A DNA stretch of 64,000 nt from Prochlorococcus marinus str. MIT 9215 (GCF_000018065.1 NC_009840.1:248001-312000); one strand, 5' to 3'; counted from the first letter of the stretch, positions 8,974 through 18,914 are shown. Notes: generated from the sequence alone by a model not told the origin. A program made the numbers and translations.

Positions 8974-10591
8974 AACTTTTTTGATGAATTTTAAATTTAT
9001 TTACTTTCAAACATTTTGTGAGTAAAAAATAAATTACGAAAAAAGTTAGAGATCCAAATAATAATAATAAAAATTCTCCGAAATTTGAATTTAAGTTATT
9101 TCTAGTTTTAAAAAAATTAAAACAAATTGTGCTATCAAGAAATGATGCTAAAAACATGAGTGTTATTTTCCTCAATAATTCCAAGTTAGGCAAATTAATA
9201 TCTTCATTGGAAAGATTGAAAGAAAGAAAAATACAAACTATAAAGTTGACTATTACAGAAGATAAAATTATTCCTACAACTCCAAAATTATATGGTGAAA
9301 GATTTCCAAAATTCTTAATTGGTGCTCCAATTAAAAACCAATCAAAAAAAACATTAAATATTATCCCTGCGAATGACAACCTAAAAGGGAATTTAGTTTT
9401 TTCTATTGAGTAGTAAGTTCTTACTAACAAATCTCTATAAAGATAAAAAGGTATTCCAACCGCATAAGCAATTAGTATATTCTTCACCTTTAATGCCGCT
9501 AAATAATCAAAAGCTCTTCTTTGAAAAACTAACTCTACAATTTGGTTATTGAATGTTATGAAAAATCCAGTTAAAAAAATAGTTGTCAAAAAACAGTATT
9601 CTATTCCAGAGATTAATTTTTTTTGGATTCCCCTAGTTTTTTCTTGACTTCTCAATTTAGAAAACTTCGGAAGTAATGGCAATATTAAAGCGTTGGATAA
9701 TATACCTAATGGAGCTTGGATAAGGAAATTTCCGTAAGCTAGTCCCGAGGCTGCTCCTTGAAAACTGGAAGCAAAAAACATATCAATGAAAACATTTATT
9801 TGACTCAGACCTGATGAGATAGATGCAGGAATAATTAGTTTTAAAATTCTTCTCTGTTCATATTTAAATTTTTGGACGGTTGGTTCTAATCTCAAGAGTC
9901 CGATTTTATTTATTTCCCAAATTTGAACAACAAACTGAATTAAAGTTCCACTCAAGGTTGCAAAAGCTAGTAATCCGGTATAAGTGAGGGAATTTGAGGA
10001 TGAATTTTCTTGGTTTAAAATCCAACTAAATAAAATAAAAACTATAGTAGTTACGCTTGTTATTGATGGACTTATACTTGATAAAAAGAATTTTCTTCGG
10101 GAATTTAGAGCGCCAAAGCTTAAGCCTATGAAGCCAGATAATGGGATACAAGGTGTAAGAATTCTTAATTGGTAAGTAGCAATAGATTTAGCTTCGTAAC
10201 TTAAATTTGGCGCTAATAATTCAATAAATGCACTTGAATTTAAGTAAACTACTATAGCTAAACCTAATAATAATATTGAAATTTTTATGCTTAATTGAGT
10301 TAAAACAATCCCTCCATTTTTTTTATTAAGTGGAGTTAGAACCGTAACGACTGCATTATGTAAAGGACCATTAATCCCTCCAATGATTACTAACAAAAAT
10401 CCAGGGATTATATATGCATAATTAAATGCGTCGTATGTTACTCCAACCCCAAAGGCAGCAGCTATGAATATTTGTCTTATACATCCAGCTAATTTACTTA
10501 AACTAGTACCAAAAGAAATTGAAAAAACATTATTTTTTAAAAATGAATGCATTTGCTCTTGTCTAAATCGTTCAAGAAGTTTAAGTTTCAA
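8966..10591 (-). CDS. murJ: Lipid II flippase MurJ (MviN family)
   Basis: This 541-residue polytopic membrane protein has roughly 14 hydrophobic segments. Family features include SISFGTSLSKLAGCIRQI near the N-terminus, the GPLHNAVVTVLTP region, and PLLPKFSKL later on. MurJ moves the peptidoglycan precursor lipid II across the cytoplasmic membrane. It is divergent from sfsA with only 31 bases between start codons, and its 3' end overlaps the DUF3181 gene by 8 bases. Confidence 0.93.
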   Translation of the reverse strand: MKLKLLERFRQEQMHSFLKNNVFSISFGTSLSKLAGCIRQIFIAAAFGVGVTYDAFNYAYIIPGFLLVIIGGINGPLHNAVVTVLTPLNKKNGGIVLTQLSIKISILLLGLAIVVYLNSSAFIELLAPNLSYEAKSIATYQLRILTPCIPLSGFIGLSFGALNSRRKFFLSSISPSITSVTTIVFILFSWILNQENSSSNSLTYTGLLAFATLSGTLIQFVVQIWEINKIGLLRLEPTVQKFKYEQRRILKLIIPASISSGLSQINVFIDMFFASSFQGAASGLAYGNFLIQAPLGILSNALILPLLPKFSKLRSQEKTRGIQKKLISGIEYCFLTTIFLTGFFITFNNQIVELVFQRRAFDYLAALKVKNILIAYAVGIPFYLYRDLLVRTYYSIEKTKFPFRLSFAGIIFNVFFDWFLIGAPIKNFGNLSPYNFGVVGIILSSVIVNFIVCIFLSFNLSNEDINLPNLELLRKITLMFLASFLDSTICFNFFKTRNNLNSNFGEFLLLLFGSLTFFVIYFLLTKCLKVNKFKIHQKSSS

Positions 10592-10622
10592 TTATATTTG
10601 ATTTTTAATAAACGACATATTT

Positions 10623-11363
10623 ATGAATGATCGGATAATTGAATTTGATCCATTAATTGAAGGGGTTTTAATCAAAAGGTATAAAAGGTTTCTTGCGGAT
10701 ATTAAATTAGAGAGTGGAGATGTAGTAACTGCTCATTGTGCTAACACAGGCCCAATGAAGGGACTTTTGACTGAGGGAGCAAAAGTAAGAATAAGTGTTT
10801 CCCATTCTCCAAAAAGAAAATTGCCTTTTACTTGGGAACAGATATGTGTTTTAGATTCAAAAAATGACGAGGTTTGGGTTGGTATTAATACACTATTTGC
10901 AAATAAGTTAATCAAAAAGGTTATTGCGAAAAATTTGTTAAGAGAAATCATTGGAGAAGTAGAGACAATTCAATCAGAAATTCCTTATGGAAAAGATAAA
11001 AAGAGCAGAATTGACTTTTTTTTAACTCCAAAATCTTCAAATCCTGATAAACGTAATATTTACATAGAGGTTAAAAATACGACTTGGATCAAAGACAATA
11101 TTGCTTTATTCCCAGATACAGTAACGAAAAGAGGCCAAAAACACCTCATTGAATTAAAGGAATTAATTCCTGAAAGTAAAAGTGTCTTAGTACTTTGCAT
11201 TACCAGAAAAGACGCTTGTTTCTTTGCCCCTGGAGATGAAGCTGATCCCTTATATGGCAATCTTTTTAGAGAATCTTTAAGTGCAGGTATGATACCCATA
11301 CCATGTTCGTTTGAATTTTACAAAGATCACGTGAGATGGAATGGAATTAAACCTTTGAAATAA
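10623..11363 (+). CDS. sfsA: SfsA family protein (putative nuclease/DNA-binding)
   Basis: This 246-residue protein matches the SfsA family throughout. It has the N-terminal barrel with [10 protein letters not shown] and [13 protein letters not shown], and a nuclease-like core with SRIDFFL and YIEVKNTTW. It ends in [13 protein letters not shown] and [13 protein letters not shown]. coli SfsA was described as a sugar-fermentation stimulation protein that binds DNA; the fold resembles a nuclease, but the cellular role in cyanobacteria is unknown. It precedes amt by 178 bases. Confidence 0.92.
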   Translation: MNDRIIEFDPLIEGVLIKRYKRFLADIKLESGDVVTAHCANTGPMKGLLTEGAKVRISVSHSPKRKLPFTWEQICVLDSKNDEVWVGINTLFANKLIKKVIAKNLLREIIGEVETIQSEIPYGKDKKSRIDFFLTPKSSNPDKRNIYIEVKNTTWIKDNIALFPDTVTKRGQKHLIELKELIPESKSVLVLCITRKDACFFAPGDEADPLYGNLFRESLSAGMIPIPCSFEFYKDHVRWNGIKPLK

Positions 11364-11444
11364 ATAAAAAACTTGATATTTTGAAATTCAAGAAAAATAT
11401 TTTTAAATTTAACAAATATAATTTAGGATGCAACTATAAAATTG

Positions 11445-11458
11445 GTAGCAACGACTAC
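11445..11458 (+). promoter_or_regulatory. NtcA-type binding site upstream of amt
   Basis: The sequence reads GTA, eight bases, then TAC, an exact match to the NtcA consensus GTAN8TAC. NtcA is the global nitrogen regulator of cyanobacteria, and amt is a known target in other strains. A -10-like CAGAAT at 11482-11487 lies 23 bases downstream, the spacing expected at activated promoters. That would place the start site near 11493, about 50 bases before the amt ATG. Confidence 0.75.
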
Positions 11459-11500
11459 TAGACACTGATAAGTTTTTTGAGCAGAATTGTATATGAAAGG

Positions 11501-11522
11501 AAACAGCAAAAACTGTTTTTTT
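11501..11522 (+). promoter_or_regulatory. Hairpin with T-run in the amt leader
   Basis: AAACAG and CTGTTT can pair around a six-base loop (CAAAAA), followed immediately by a run of T, about 20 bases before the amt start codon. It has the shape of a weak intrinsic terminator or attenuator inside the predicted leader. The stem has only two G-C pairs, so it may be incidental. Confidence 0.3.
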
Positions 11523-11541
11523 GCAGATCTAATTTTTTTTT

Positions 11542-13002
11542 ATGACCACTGCTTTGCAAACGCCTCAAAGGCGCTCTAGGTCTAAATTACAAGATGCAAG
11601 TCTTGTTAATGGACCTATGCTCCTTTTGAGGAGTATTCGAGGATTTAGTTCAAACCGCTCAATGTTGTGGCTTGCAACTGTTCCTTTAGCTTTGTTTGGT
11701 TTAGGTATTTTTAATCTTTCAGCTCACGCAGCTGATTTACCTGAGTTAAATGCAGCTTTTCTTGCTAACAATTTATGGCTTTTGATCGCTACTATCCTAG
11801 TGATCTTTATGAACGCTGGTTTCGCTATGGTTGAGGCAGGTATGTGCCGTTCTAAGAACGCAGTAAACATTCTTGCTAAAAACCTATTCGTATTTGCTCT
11901 AGCTGTAACCTCATACTGGTTTATTGGCTATTCATTAATGTACGGAGGTAGTGTTGCTGACGGATGGCTTTATTTTGGAGGCTTATTTTTTGATCCAACA
12001 GTTACTGCAGATATGGTAACTGATGCTGGATTAGTCCCAACAGTTGATTTCTTGTTCCAGTCTGCATTTGCAGGAACTGCAGCAACTATCGTATCCGGTC
12101 TTGTTGCTGAAAGAGTTAAATTTGGAGAATTTGTTGTTTTTGCGATTGTATTAACTGCATTTATATATCCAATTGCTGGTAGCTGGAAATGGAATGGTGG
12201 TTGGCTTGATTCATTGGGTTTTGTTGACTTTGCTGGTTCTTCAATTGTTCACTCAGTTGGAGCATGGGCAGGTCTTGTAGGAGCAATGCTTCTTGGACCA
12301 AGAATTGGCAAATACTCTGATGGAAAACCACAAGCTATGCCAGGTCACAATATGGCTATAGCTACTTTAGGTGCATTAGTCCTATGGATAGGTTGGTATG
12401 GATTTAACCCTGGTTCTCAACTTGCTATGGATCAATGGGTTCCATATGTTGCTGTAACAACTACTTTGGCCGCAGCAGCAGGTGCTATTGGAGCAACTAT
12501 TGTTTCAACCTTAACTTCTGGCAAGCCTGATCTTACAATGATTATTAACGGAATCCTTGCTGGTTTGGTTAGTATTACTGCTGGTTGTGGTGATATGACT
12601 CTTGCTGGAGCCTGGTTCGCAGGACTAGTAGGTGGAATTATCGTTGTATTTTCTGTTGCAGCTCTTGATGCTGCTGAGATTGATGATCCTGTTGGTGCAT
12701 TCTCCGTTCACGGAGTTTGTGGTGTATGGGGTACTTTAGTTATTGGTCTTTGGGGGACAGCTGTTCAAGGAGATGGAGCAGGTATGGGATTGTTCAATGG
12801 TGGAGGTATTAATCTCCTTCTTGTTCAAGCTCTTGGTGCCGCAGCTTATGCTATCTGGACCTTAGTTACATGCTGGATTGCTTGGTCTGTAATTGGAGGA
12901 TTATTCGGAGGAATCCGCGTATCTGAAGAGGAAGAGACTCAAGGCCTAGATATAGGAGAGCATGGAATGGAAGCATATCCAGACTTTGCGTCTGCTAAAT
13001 AA
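11542..13002 (+). CDS. amt: Ammonium transporter, Amt family
   Basis: The 486-residue protein has a hydrophobic leader, likely a cleaved signal (AHAAD at about residues 61-65), then about 11 membrane helices. FAMVEAGMCRSKNAVN is an Amt signature. The two pore histidines lie in SIVHSVGAWAGL and FSVHGVCGVWGT. It imports ammonium across the plasma membrane, the main nitrogen source for these cells. G and C are more frequent here than in neighbouring genes, as expected for a highly expressed gene. An NtcA box lies upstream and a strong terminator downstream. Confidence 0.97.
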   Translation: MTTALQTPQRRSRSKLQDASLVNGPMLLLRSIRGFSSNRSMLWLATVPLALFGLGIFNLSAHAADLPELNAAFLANNLWLLIATILVIFMNAGFAMVEAGMCRSKNAVNILAKNLFVFALAVTSYWFIGYSLMYGGSVADGWLYFGGLFFDPTVTADMVTDAGLVPTVDFLFQSAFAGTAATIVSGLVAERVKFGEFVVFAIVLTAFIYPIAGSWKWNGGWLDSLGFVDFAGSSIVHSVGAWAGLVGAMLLGPRIGKYSDGKPQAMPGHNMAIATLGALVLWIGWYGFNPGSQLAMDQWVPYVAVTTTLAAAAGAIGATIVSTLTSGKPDLTMIINGILAGLVSITAGCGDMTLAGAWFAGLVGGIIVVFSVAALDAAEIDDPVGAFSVHGVCGVWGTLVIGLWGTAVQGDGAGMGLFNGGGINLLLVQALGAAAYAIWTLVTCWIAWSVIGGLFGGIRVSEEEETQGLDIGEHGMEAYPDFASAK

Positions 13003-13023
13003 TCTAATTTAAAATTGACTTTA

Positions 13024-13055
13024 GAAACCTGACTTATGTCAGGTTTCTTTTTTTT
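13024..13055 (+). terminator. Rho-independent terminator of amt
   Basis: A perfect 10-bp stem, GAAACCTGAC / GTCAGGTTTC, with loop TTAT, is followed by eight T residues, 22 bases after the amt stop. It is the strongest terminator in the window. An ATG inside its loop opens an apparent 5' extension of ispH that should not be used. Confidence 0.93.
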
Positions 13056-13092
13056 CACAAATAATTATTTAAAATGTTGTAATATCAGAAAC

Positions 13093-14289
13093 ATGGATAC
13101 CCAAGCAGTAAAACACAAGATTCAACATTCAGGTAGATATAACCGCAGAGGCTTTGAGTCGCCAACTAAAAGAGCAAAAGCTTTGGGAGAATCCTATCAA
13201 AGTGATTTAATAGCATCGATTAGAGAAAATAATTTTAGCTTTCAAAAAGGGAGATTAAAAATTAAGCTCGCGAAATCTTTTGGATTTTGTTGGGGTGTTG
13301 AGAGAGCGGTAGCAATGGCTTACGAAACCAGAAGACATTATCCTAACGAAACTATTTGGATGACAAATGAAATCATTCATAATCCCTCAGTTAATAATCA
13401 TCTTAGTAAAATGAATGTAAAAATAATTTCTGCCAAAAATGGTGTTAAGGATTTTTCACCAGTTTCTTTAGGGGATGTTGTAATTCTTCCTGCCTTTGGA
13501 GCTACTGTTCAAGAAATGCAATTATTACATGAAAAAGAGTGTCACATAATAGATACAACTTGTCCTTGGGTTTCTAAAGTTTGGCATACAGTTGAAAAAC
13601 ACAAAAAACATACCTTTACATCTATTATTCATGGCAAATATAAGCATGAAGAAACACTTGCTACTAGATCTTTTGCTGGAAATTATTTAGTTGTTTTTGA
13701 CTTGGCTGAAGCGAAATATGTTTCTGATTATATTGAGGGAAAGGGTGACAAAAAAGAGTTTATGAAAAAGTTTTCTAAAGCATTTTCTAACGGATTTGAC
13801 CCCGATATTCATCTTGAAAGAATTGGAGTTGCTAATCAAACAACGATGCTAAAAAGCGAAACTGAGGAAATTGGAAAGCTTTTCGAAAATACTATGTTAA
13901 GAAAGTATGGACCTGCTAATATCAACGATCATTTTCTAGCATTTAATACTATTTGCGATGCCACTGAAGAGAGACAAGACGCGATGTTTTCACTAGTAGA
14001 TGAGGATTTAGATATTCTTGTTGTAATAGGAGGTTTTAATTCTTCAAACACCACTCACCTCCAAGAAATCGCTATTACTAATAAAATAGAATCCTTCCAT
14101 ATAGATATTTCAGATAGGATTTCTGTTGAAGATAATTCTATCTTCCATAAACCTCTTGAATCTGAACTTGTCTTGAAAGAGAATTTTCTCCCTGATGGCG
14201 ATATTAACGTAGGAATTACTTCGGGAGCATCTACTCCTGACAAAGTTGTTGCGGACGTTATTGAAAAGTTAATTGATATAGCTACATAA
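13093..14289 (+). CDS. ispH: 4-hydroxy-3-methylbut-2-enyl diphosphate reductase
   Basis: IspH (LytB) is the [4Fe-4S] enzyme making IPP and DMAPP at the last step of the MEP pathway, supplying chlorophyll phytyl tails and carotenoids. I chose the ATG at 13093 (MDTQAVKH), giving 398 residues, the cyanobacterial length. The longer frame begins inside the amt terminator. Cluster cysteines are Cys66 (GFCWGVE), Cys157 (DTTCPWV) and Cys288 ([11 protein letters not shown]). The long N-terminal extension containing RYNRRGF is typical of cyanobacteria and plants. Confidence 0.95.
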   Translation: MDTQAVKHKIQHSGRYNRRGFESPTKRAKALGESYQSDLIASIRENNFSFQKGRLKIKLAKSFGFCWGVERAVAMAYETRRHYPNETIWMTNEIIHNPSVNNHLSKMNVKIISAKNGVKDFSPVSLGDVVILPAFGATVQEMQLLHEKECHIIDTTCPWVSKVWHTVEKHKKHTFTSIIHGKYKHEETLATRSFAGNYLVVFDLAEAKYVSDYIEGKGDKKEFMKKFSKAFSNGFDPDIHLERIGVANQTTMLKSETEEIGKLFENTMLRKYGPANINDHFLAFNTICDATEERQDAMFSLVDEDLDILVVIGGFNSSNTTHLQEIAITNKIESFHIDISDRISVEDNSIFHKPLESELVLKENFLPDGDINVGITSGASTPDKVVADVIEKLIDIAT

Positions 14290-14393
14290 ATATTAAATAT
14301 TATTGAAAGCTTTGCTTAGTTTTTTAAATTTATTACTCAGATATTGCCTAAAGATCCACTTTATTAACTAGAATGATTAAAAATTTTTGAAGT

Positions 14394-14954
14394 ATGGAAG
14401 ACACCACGCAGAGTAATCAGGTTCAGGCAGCCAGCATCAATAGAACTAAAGCCCCTCAAAAAGTTGAAGTTGTAGTTGCTAATTCATCTTCAGGTTCTGA
14501 AGTAAATATCCTTGGGGAACTCTCAATTTTTATTTTACGCATTGGCTTTAGTGCATTGATGATTCATCATGGTTTGGAAAAACTGCAAGACCCACAAGGT
14601 TTCGCTGAGTTCGTAGTTGGTAAGTACTTCCCATTTTTGCCTGGTGATCCTGTTATTTGGACTTTTGGAGCAGCTATCACCCAATTAGTATGCCCAGTTG
14701 GATTGGCTTTGGGAATTTTTGCAAGGCTTTCGTCTCTAGGGTTATTTTCTACGATGGCATTTGCTGTTTATTTTCATCTCCTAGATACTGGTCTAGAAGG
14801 TTTTCCTTTAGCAGTAGTTGAAGGGCACAATTATGCATTTGAATTGTCTTTTATTTATGGTGCTATCTCTCTCTACTTTCTGTGCGCAGGTCCAGGCAGG
14901 CTTTCGTTATTCAGAAAAACTAACAAGATTACATATTATCCAAAGTCAACATAA
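14394..14954 (+). CDS. DoxX family membrane protein
   Basis: The 186-residue protein has a polar N-terminal region of about 40 residues, then four hydrophobic segments with the DoxX-like pattern ILRIGFSALMIHHGLEKL. DoxX proteins are small quinone-related membrane proteins; the substrate here is unknown. The stop lies 1 base from that of the convergent purH. A standalone gene with its own upstream region (14290-14393) is likely. Confidence 0.85.
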   Translation: MEDTTQSNQVQAASINRTKAPQKVEVVVANSSSGSEVNILGELSIFILRIGFSALMIHHGLEKLQDPQGFAEFVVGKYFPFLPGDPVIWTFGAAITQLVCPVGLALGIFARLSSLGLFSTMAFAVYFHLLDTGLEGFPLAVVEGHNYAFELSFIYGAISLYFLCAGPGRLSLFRKTNKITYYPKST

Positions 14955-14955
14955 T

Positions 14956-16509
14956 TTAATGCAAAAAATGCCTTTTTTGAGTAAATATCATTGCGATTCC
15001 CTTAGCATTACACATATCAATACTTTCTTGGTCTCTTAGACTTCCTCCTGGTTGGATAATAGCTTTTATACCGTATTCATTTGCAAGTTCTACAGTATCT
15101 GCAAATGGGAAAAAACCATCGCTAGCTAAAACAGCACCGGAACATAACTTCCCAGCTGCTTTTAATGCAATTTTTGCTGCTCCAACTCTATTCATTTGTC
15201 CAGCTCCAATACCAATAGTTTTTTGGTCTTTTGCAATGACAATGGCATTAGATTTCACGTGCTTACAAATTTTCCATGCAAAATTTAGATCTAAGTTCAT
15301 TTGATTACTTGGATTTTTATTAGTTACTGAAATCCAACCTTCAGATTTTTCTTTATTATCATCAGTATCTTGGACGAGTAAACCTCCCATTATTGATTTA
15401 GTAGAAGTTTGATTATTCTTTGGTAGTTGATCTTTTGATAACTTTAAAATTCTTAAATTTTTTTTAACTTTTAAAATTTCTAAAGCCTTCTCATCAAAGG
15501 ATGGAGCGACAACGCACTCTAAAAAAATATCTTTGAGCTGAATCGCAGTCTCACTATCAACATTTGAATTAAAAGCAACTATTCCCCCAAATGCACTAAC
15601 TGAGTCGCATTCTAAGGCATTTAAAAATGCTTGAGATGCTGAATTACTTACAGAGGCACCACAAGGGTTATTGTGTTTTAGGATAATAGAAGCAAATGTG
15701 TCTGTTGTAAGCTCATCTTTTTCTGCATAGCCAAATTCTAAAACTGTTGTAAGTGCAGATTCAAGATCCAATAGATTGTTATAACTTAAATCTTTACCTT
15801 GTAATTGTTTTGCTGAGTTCCATCCAATATTACTTAAACCATACCAAAATGCTTTTTGATGAGGATTCTCTCCATATCTTAAGGATTTGATTAGTGGATA
15901 AGATTTAATATGTTTAGAAGATTGAAAACCTCTTTCTTTACTTATCCAATTTGAAATTGCAGTGTCATAGTCTGCTGTATGTTGAAAAGCTTCAAGGGCT
16001 AATTTTGCTTTATATGACTCCTTTAATTCACCTTTTTTACTTTCTTCAAGAAAATTTTGATACTGACTGGGATCTACTAAAACGGAAACGTACTTATGAT
16101 TTTTAGCTGCAGAACGAATCATTGATGGCCCTCCTATATCGATATTTTCAATAGCATCTTCCCATTTAGCTCCCTGATCTATAGTTTTTTTAAAAGGATA
16201 TAAATTGACAACTACTAAGTCAATTAATTCAAGATCGTTAGCTTTTATATCTATTTGATGTTCTTCATCAGTTCTTTTAGCTAATATTCCTCCGTGTATT
16301 TTTGGATGTAAAGTTTTGACTCTTCCTCCAAGTATTTCTTGAGAATTAGTGAAGTCTGCAACTTTAATAACTGGAATTTTTGCCTCTATGAGATGTTTTG
16401 CAGTTCCTCCACTTGATAGAATTTTATAATTAAAATTTTCTATCAATTCCTTACAAAATTGAATTATATTTTTTTTATCTGAGACACTTACTAGAGCTAA
16501 TGGTGACAT
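14956..16509 (-). CDS. purH: Bifunctional AICAR transformylase / IMP cyclohydrolase
   Basis: PurH performs the last two steps of IMP synthesis. The 517-residue protein has an N-terminal cyclohydrolase domain (SVSDKKNI, SSGGTAKHL, GGRVKTLHPKIHGG) and a C-terminal transformylase domain (LRYGENPHQKAF, KHNNPCGAS, GIGAGQMNRV). Both active-site regions look intact. It is divergent from the esterase gene with only 33 bases between start codons. Confidence 0.97.
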   Translation of the reverse strand: MSPLALVSVSDKKNIIQFCKELIENFNYKILSSGGTAKHLIEAKIPVIKVADFTNSQEILGGRVKTLHPKIHGGILAKRTDEEHQIDIKANDLELIDLVVVNLYPFKKTIDQGAKWEDAIENIDIGGPSMIRSAAKNHKYVSVLVDPSQYQNFLEESKKGELKESYKAKLALEAFQHTADYDTAISNWISKERGFQSSKHIKSYPLIKSLRYGENPHQKAFWYGLSNIGWNSAKQLQGKDLSYNNLLDLESALTTVLEFGYAEKDELTTDTFASIILKHNNPCGASVSNSASQAFLNALECDSVSAFGGIVAFNSNVDSETAIQLKDIFLECVVAPSFDEKALEILKVKKNLRILKLSKDQLPKNNQTSTKSIMGGLLVQDTDDNKEKSEGWISVTNKNPSNQMNLDLNFAWKICKHVKSNAIVIAKDQKTIGIGAGQMNRVGAAKIALKAAGKLCSGAVLASDGFFPFADTVELANEYGIKAIIQPGGSLRDQESIDMCNAKGIAMIFTQKRHFLH

Positions 16510-16542
16510 TATGGGAAAGTTTACTTACTTAAGAATATAAAC

Positions 16543-17160
16543 ATGAAATACGATATCAATCATGAATTTGTCTCGATTAGCTCTCAAACTGCAACTCATA
16601 GAATTATTTTGATACATGGTTGGGGAGCAGATTCAGATGACCTTTTAATATTTGGAAAGGAGATGACAGAAAAAATAAATCTTGATTTTGAGGTAATTTC
16701 TTTAAGGGCGCCTGGATTACATCCTAGTGGTCAGGGAAGACAGTGGTATGGGTTATACCCACATGATTGGAATGGAGCTGAGGTTGAAGTAAATAAACTT
16801 TTAGTTACATTAAAAAAGTTTGATACTGATCAGATTCCATTAATAAATACAATTTTGTTGGGATTCTCTCAGGGTGGGGCAATGGCGATTGATGCGGGAT
16901 TTAAATTAGATCTTGGATTAATTGTCGCTTGTAGTGGTTATCCTCACCCAAACTGGGTGCCTGGCGAAAATTGCCCCCCATTGATTATTAGTCATGGTTT
17001 ATTTGATGAAGTCGTACCTATAGATGCCTCCAGAATTATTTATGAAAAGGTAAAGAGTAAGTCATCTAAATTTTGTGAATTATTAGAATTTGATGGATTT
17101 CATCAAATTGATTCAAATTTAATTAATTTTATAAGTTCAAATATAAATAATATATTTTAA
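16543..17160 (+). CDS. Alpha/beta-hydrolase, carboxylesterase/phospholipase type
   Basis: The 205-residue protein has the compact acyl-protein-thioesterase/carboxylesterase fold pattern. The catalytic triad is Ser109 in GFSQGG, Asp155 in SHGLFDEVVP and His187 in DGFHQID, with the oxyanion region at IHGWGAD. The natural substrate cannot be told from sequence. The stop overlaps the stop of the convergent DUF3155 gene by 4 bases (TTAA shared). Confidence 0.85.
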   Translation: MKYDINHEFVSISSQTATHRIILIHGWGADSDDLLIFGKEMTEKINLDFEVISLRAPGLHPSGQGRQWYGLYPHDWNGAEVEVNKLLVTLKKFDTDQIPLINTILLGFSQGGAMAIDAGFKLDLGLIVACSGYPHPNWVPGENCPPLIISHGLFDEVVPIDASRIIYEKVKSKSSKFCELLEFDGFHQIDSNLINFISSNINNIF

Positions 17161-17525
17161 ACAAAAGCATATTCGTATTCTTCAATCTCTTCCCAATCAT
17201 CTGCAGTAAGTTCTAGACCTTCAAATATTTTTTCCTCACCAATTCCTTCAACTACGACTTTTAGTGATGGAAATAAAAAATGATTTTCTTCAGCATATTG
17301 AGCGCTAAATAACCCTTTTTCACCCCAGAAAAACCTATCCGTGGTATGTTCATTTCTTCTGACATTGAAAACTGAAGGTGCAGATAGACCATTTTCAGCT
17401 ATGAATCTTCTTGCTGCTGTAACTGGTTTATGTTTCCCAGTTTCGATATGGTAAATAGGTACATGCGCCATAACTCTTTGGCCAGCCAATCTTCTTCTGC
17501 TGATTCTTTTTCTTTTTTTTGACAT
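17157..17525 (-). CDS. DUF3155 family protein
   Basis: This 122-residue protein has a very basic N-terminus (KKRKRISRRRLAGQR) followed by IYHIETGKHKPVTAARRFI and an acidic C-terminus. The pattern fits DUF3155, a cyanobacterial family of unknown role. The basic start suggests nucleic-acid or ribosome contact, which is inference only. It faces a 252-base spacer with strong secondary structure upstream. Confidence 0.75.
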   Translation of the reverse strand: MSKKRKRISRRRLAGQRVMAHVPIYHIETGKHKPVTAARRFIAENGLSAPSVFNVRRNEHTTDRFFWGEKGLFSAQYAEENHFLFPSLKVVVEGIGEEKIFEGLELTADDWEEIEEYEYAFV

Positions 17526-17624
17526 TGATTGGTACTCCTGAAATTATTAATGAGATTAGTCTTATTTATTTTTACTAATCTTATATATGTGATTTTAAAT
17601 TCACTTCAAATTACATAGAGGACC

Positions 17625-17692
17625 CATCAACCCCTGATGTAGCTTAAAATATGATTGAATGTTCATATTTAAGGTTGGCAAAAGTCAAACCT
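17625..17692. ncRNA. Three-hairpin structured element (candidate small RNA or leader)
   Basis: Three hairpins follow one another. The first is CATCA-ACCCC-TGATG at 17625-17639. The second is AAATATGA/TCATATTT at 17647-17670. The third is an 8-bp stem with one bulged A at 17672-17692, closed by an AAAA loop and followed by CTTTATAT. The element lies in the 252-base spacer (17526-17777) between divergent DUF3155 and histidine-kinase genes. Strand and function are unknown. Nothing else recognisable is in the spacer. Confidence 0.35.
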
Positions 17693-17777
17693 CTTTATAT
17701 ATCTTAATACTTTTTTCATATTTTACAAGCCCTTTTTCAAATTTTTTTTAAAAAATTTCTCAAAAATTTTATTAATT

Positions 17778-18914
17778 ATGAATCTCTCAAAAAAATTTGA
17801 AGAATTAATTATAAAACAACTAGAAAGTTTTGGTTGTTCTATGGGCGTGACTAATTTAGTTATGTATCTTGCTTCAGCTAAGCAAGGAACTAAAGCATCT
17901 TTTGAAATGATTGGTCAATGGCCACAAATTGATAGGCTTTTAATTTCAATAGAAGATGATCCTTCACTAAAAGTTTCATCTCCCAATAGAAGATGGTACC
18001 CGCTTCAAGAAAACGATATTCTCTTAGGTGTTCTTAGGGTAGAGACCGATTTGAAAGGGGGGAATTGGCCAGTTTCTCTTGATTCTAGATTAAAAGCGCT
18101 TTCAGTATCTTTAGCTAAATGCGTCTCTATCGAATTAGAACGTCAAAATAAAAATGAAGAAATAAATTATTTAAAAAATCAGGTCAATGTCATAATCCAT
18201 CAATTGAGGAATCCATTGGCTGCTCTTAGGACATATGCCAAATTATTAATAAAAAGACTTGGTTCAGATGATGACTCTATTGCAATAGTCGAACGCATGA
18301 TAATAGAGCAAAAACAAATTAATCAATATATGGATGCTTTCTTGCAATTAAATTCACCTATTCAACTTCCTCTAGAAATTGGAGAGGAAAGATTATTATT
18401 ACCACCAAACTTAGATAATAAAAAGGTAATAACTCTTCAGAGTTTATTAAGGCCAATATTAGAAAGGGGTAAAGCAAATGCCAACTTAGAGAATAGAAAT
18501 TGGACTGAACCTTCTATTTGGCCAGATTGGACTTTGTCGCCATTAAAGCCAAAATATGCTGTGATTGCGGAAATTGTGGCTAATTTATTAGAAAACGCTT
18601 TTAAATATGCCCAAAAAGATGCTGAGATTGGAGTCATAATTACGAGTAAAGGACTGTGCATATTTGATGATGGCAAAAAAATTGCTAAAAATGAAAACGA
18701 GAAGATTTTTAAAAAAGGTTTTCGAGGAGCTGCCGCTAAGAAGAAGGACGGCACTGGCGTGGGACTTTTTTTGGCGAGGAAATTAGCACAACAAATTGGA
18801 GGCGAATTGAGATTGTTGGAAAATTACTCGATTGATAATACTGAGCAATTAAAAAATCTTAAGAAGAAAAATATTTTCTATTTAGAACTTCCTATAAAAG
18901 AATTGCATGCATAA
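17778..18914 (+). CDS. Sensor histidine kinase (soluble)
   Basis: The 378-residue protein has no membrane helix. Residues about 1-125 form a GAF-like N-terminal region. The dimerisation/phospho-acceptor helix has His141 in IIHQLRNPLAALRTY, and the ATPase domain has the N-box Asn273 (NLLENAFKYA), a DDG box at 297-299 and GTGVGL at 325-330. The HQLRNPL-ALRT H-box resembles what I recall of the Hik2/chloroplast sensor kinase group, but this is not proven. No response regulator is adjacent. The 3' end overlaps convergent cobS by 23 bases. Confidence 0.88.
   Translation: MNLSKKFEELIIKQLESFGCSMGVTNLVMYLASAKQGTKASFEMIGQWPQIDRLLISIEDDPSLKVSSPNRRWYPLQENDILLGVLRVETDLKGGNWPVSLDSRLKALSVSLAKCVSIELERQNKNEEINYLKNQVNVIIHQLRNPLAALRTYAKLLIKRLGSDDDSIAIVERMIIEQKQINQYMDAFLQLNSPIQLPLEIGEERLLLPPNLDNKKVITLQSLLRPILERGKANANLENRNWTEPSIWPDWTLSPLKPKYAVIAEIVANLLENAFKYAQKDAEIGVIITSKGLCIFDDGKKIAKNENEKIFKKGFRGAAAKKKDGTGVGLFLARKLAQQIGGELRLLENYSIDNTEQLKNLKKKNIFYLELPIKELHA

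Noticed and set aside
13036-13092. Longer ispH start at 13036
   Set aside because: This ATG lies in the loop of the amt terminator, and the family N-terminus begins at 13093.
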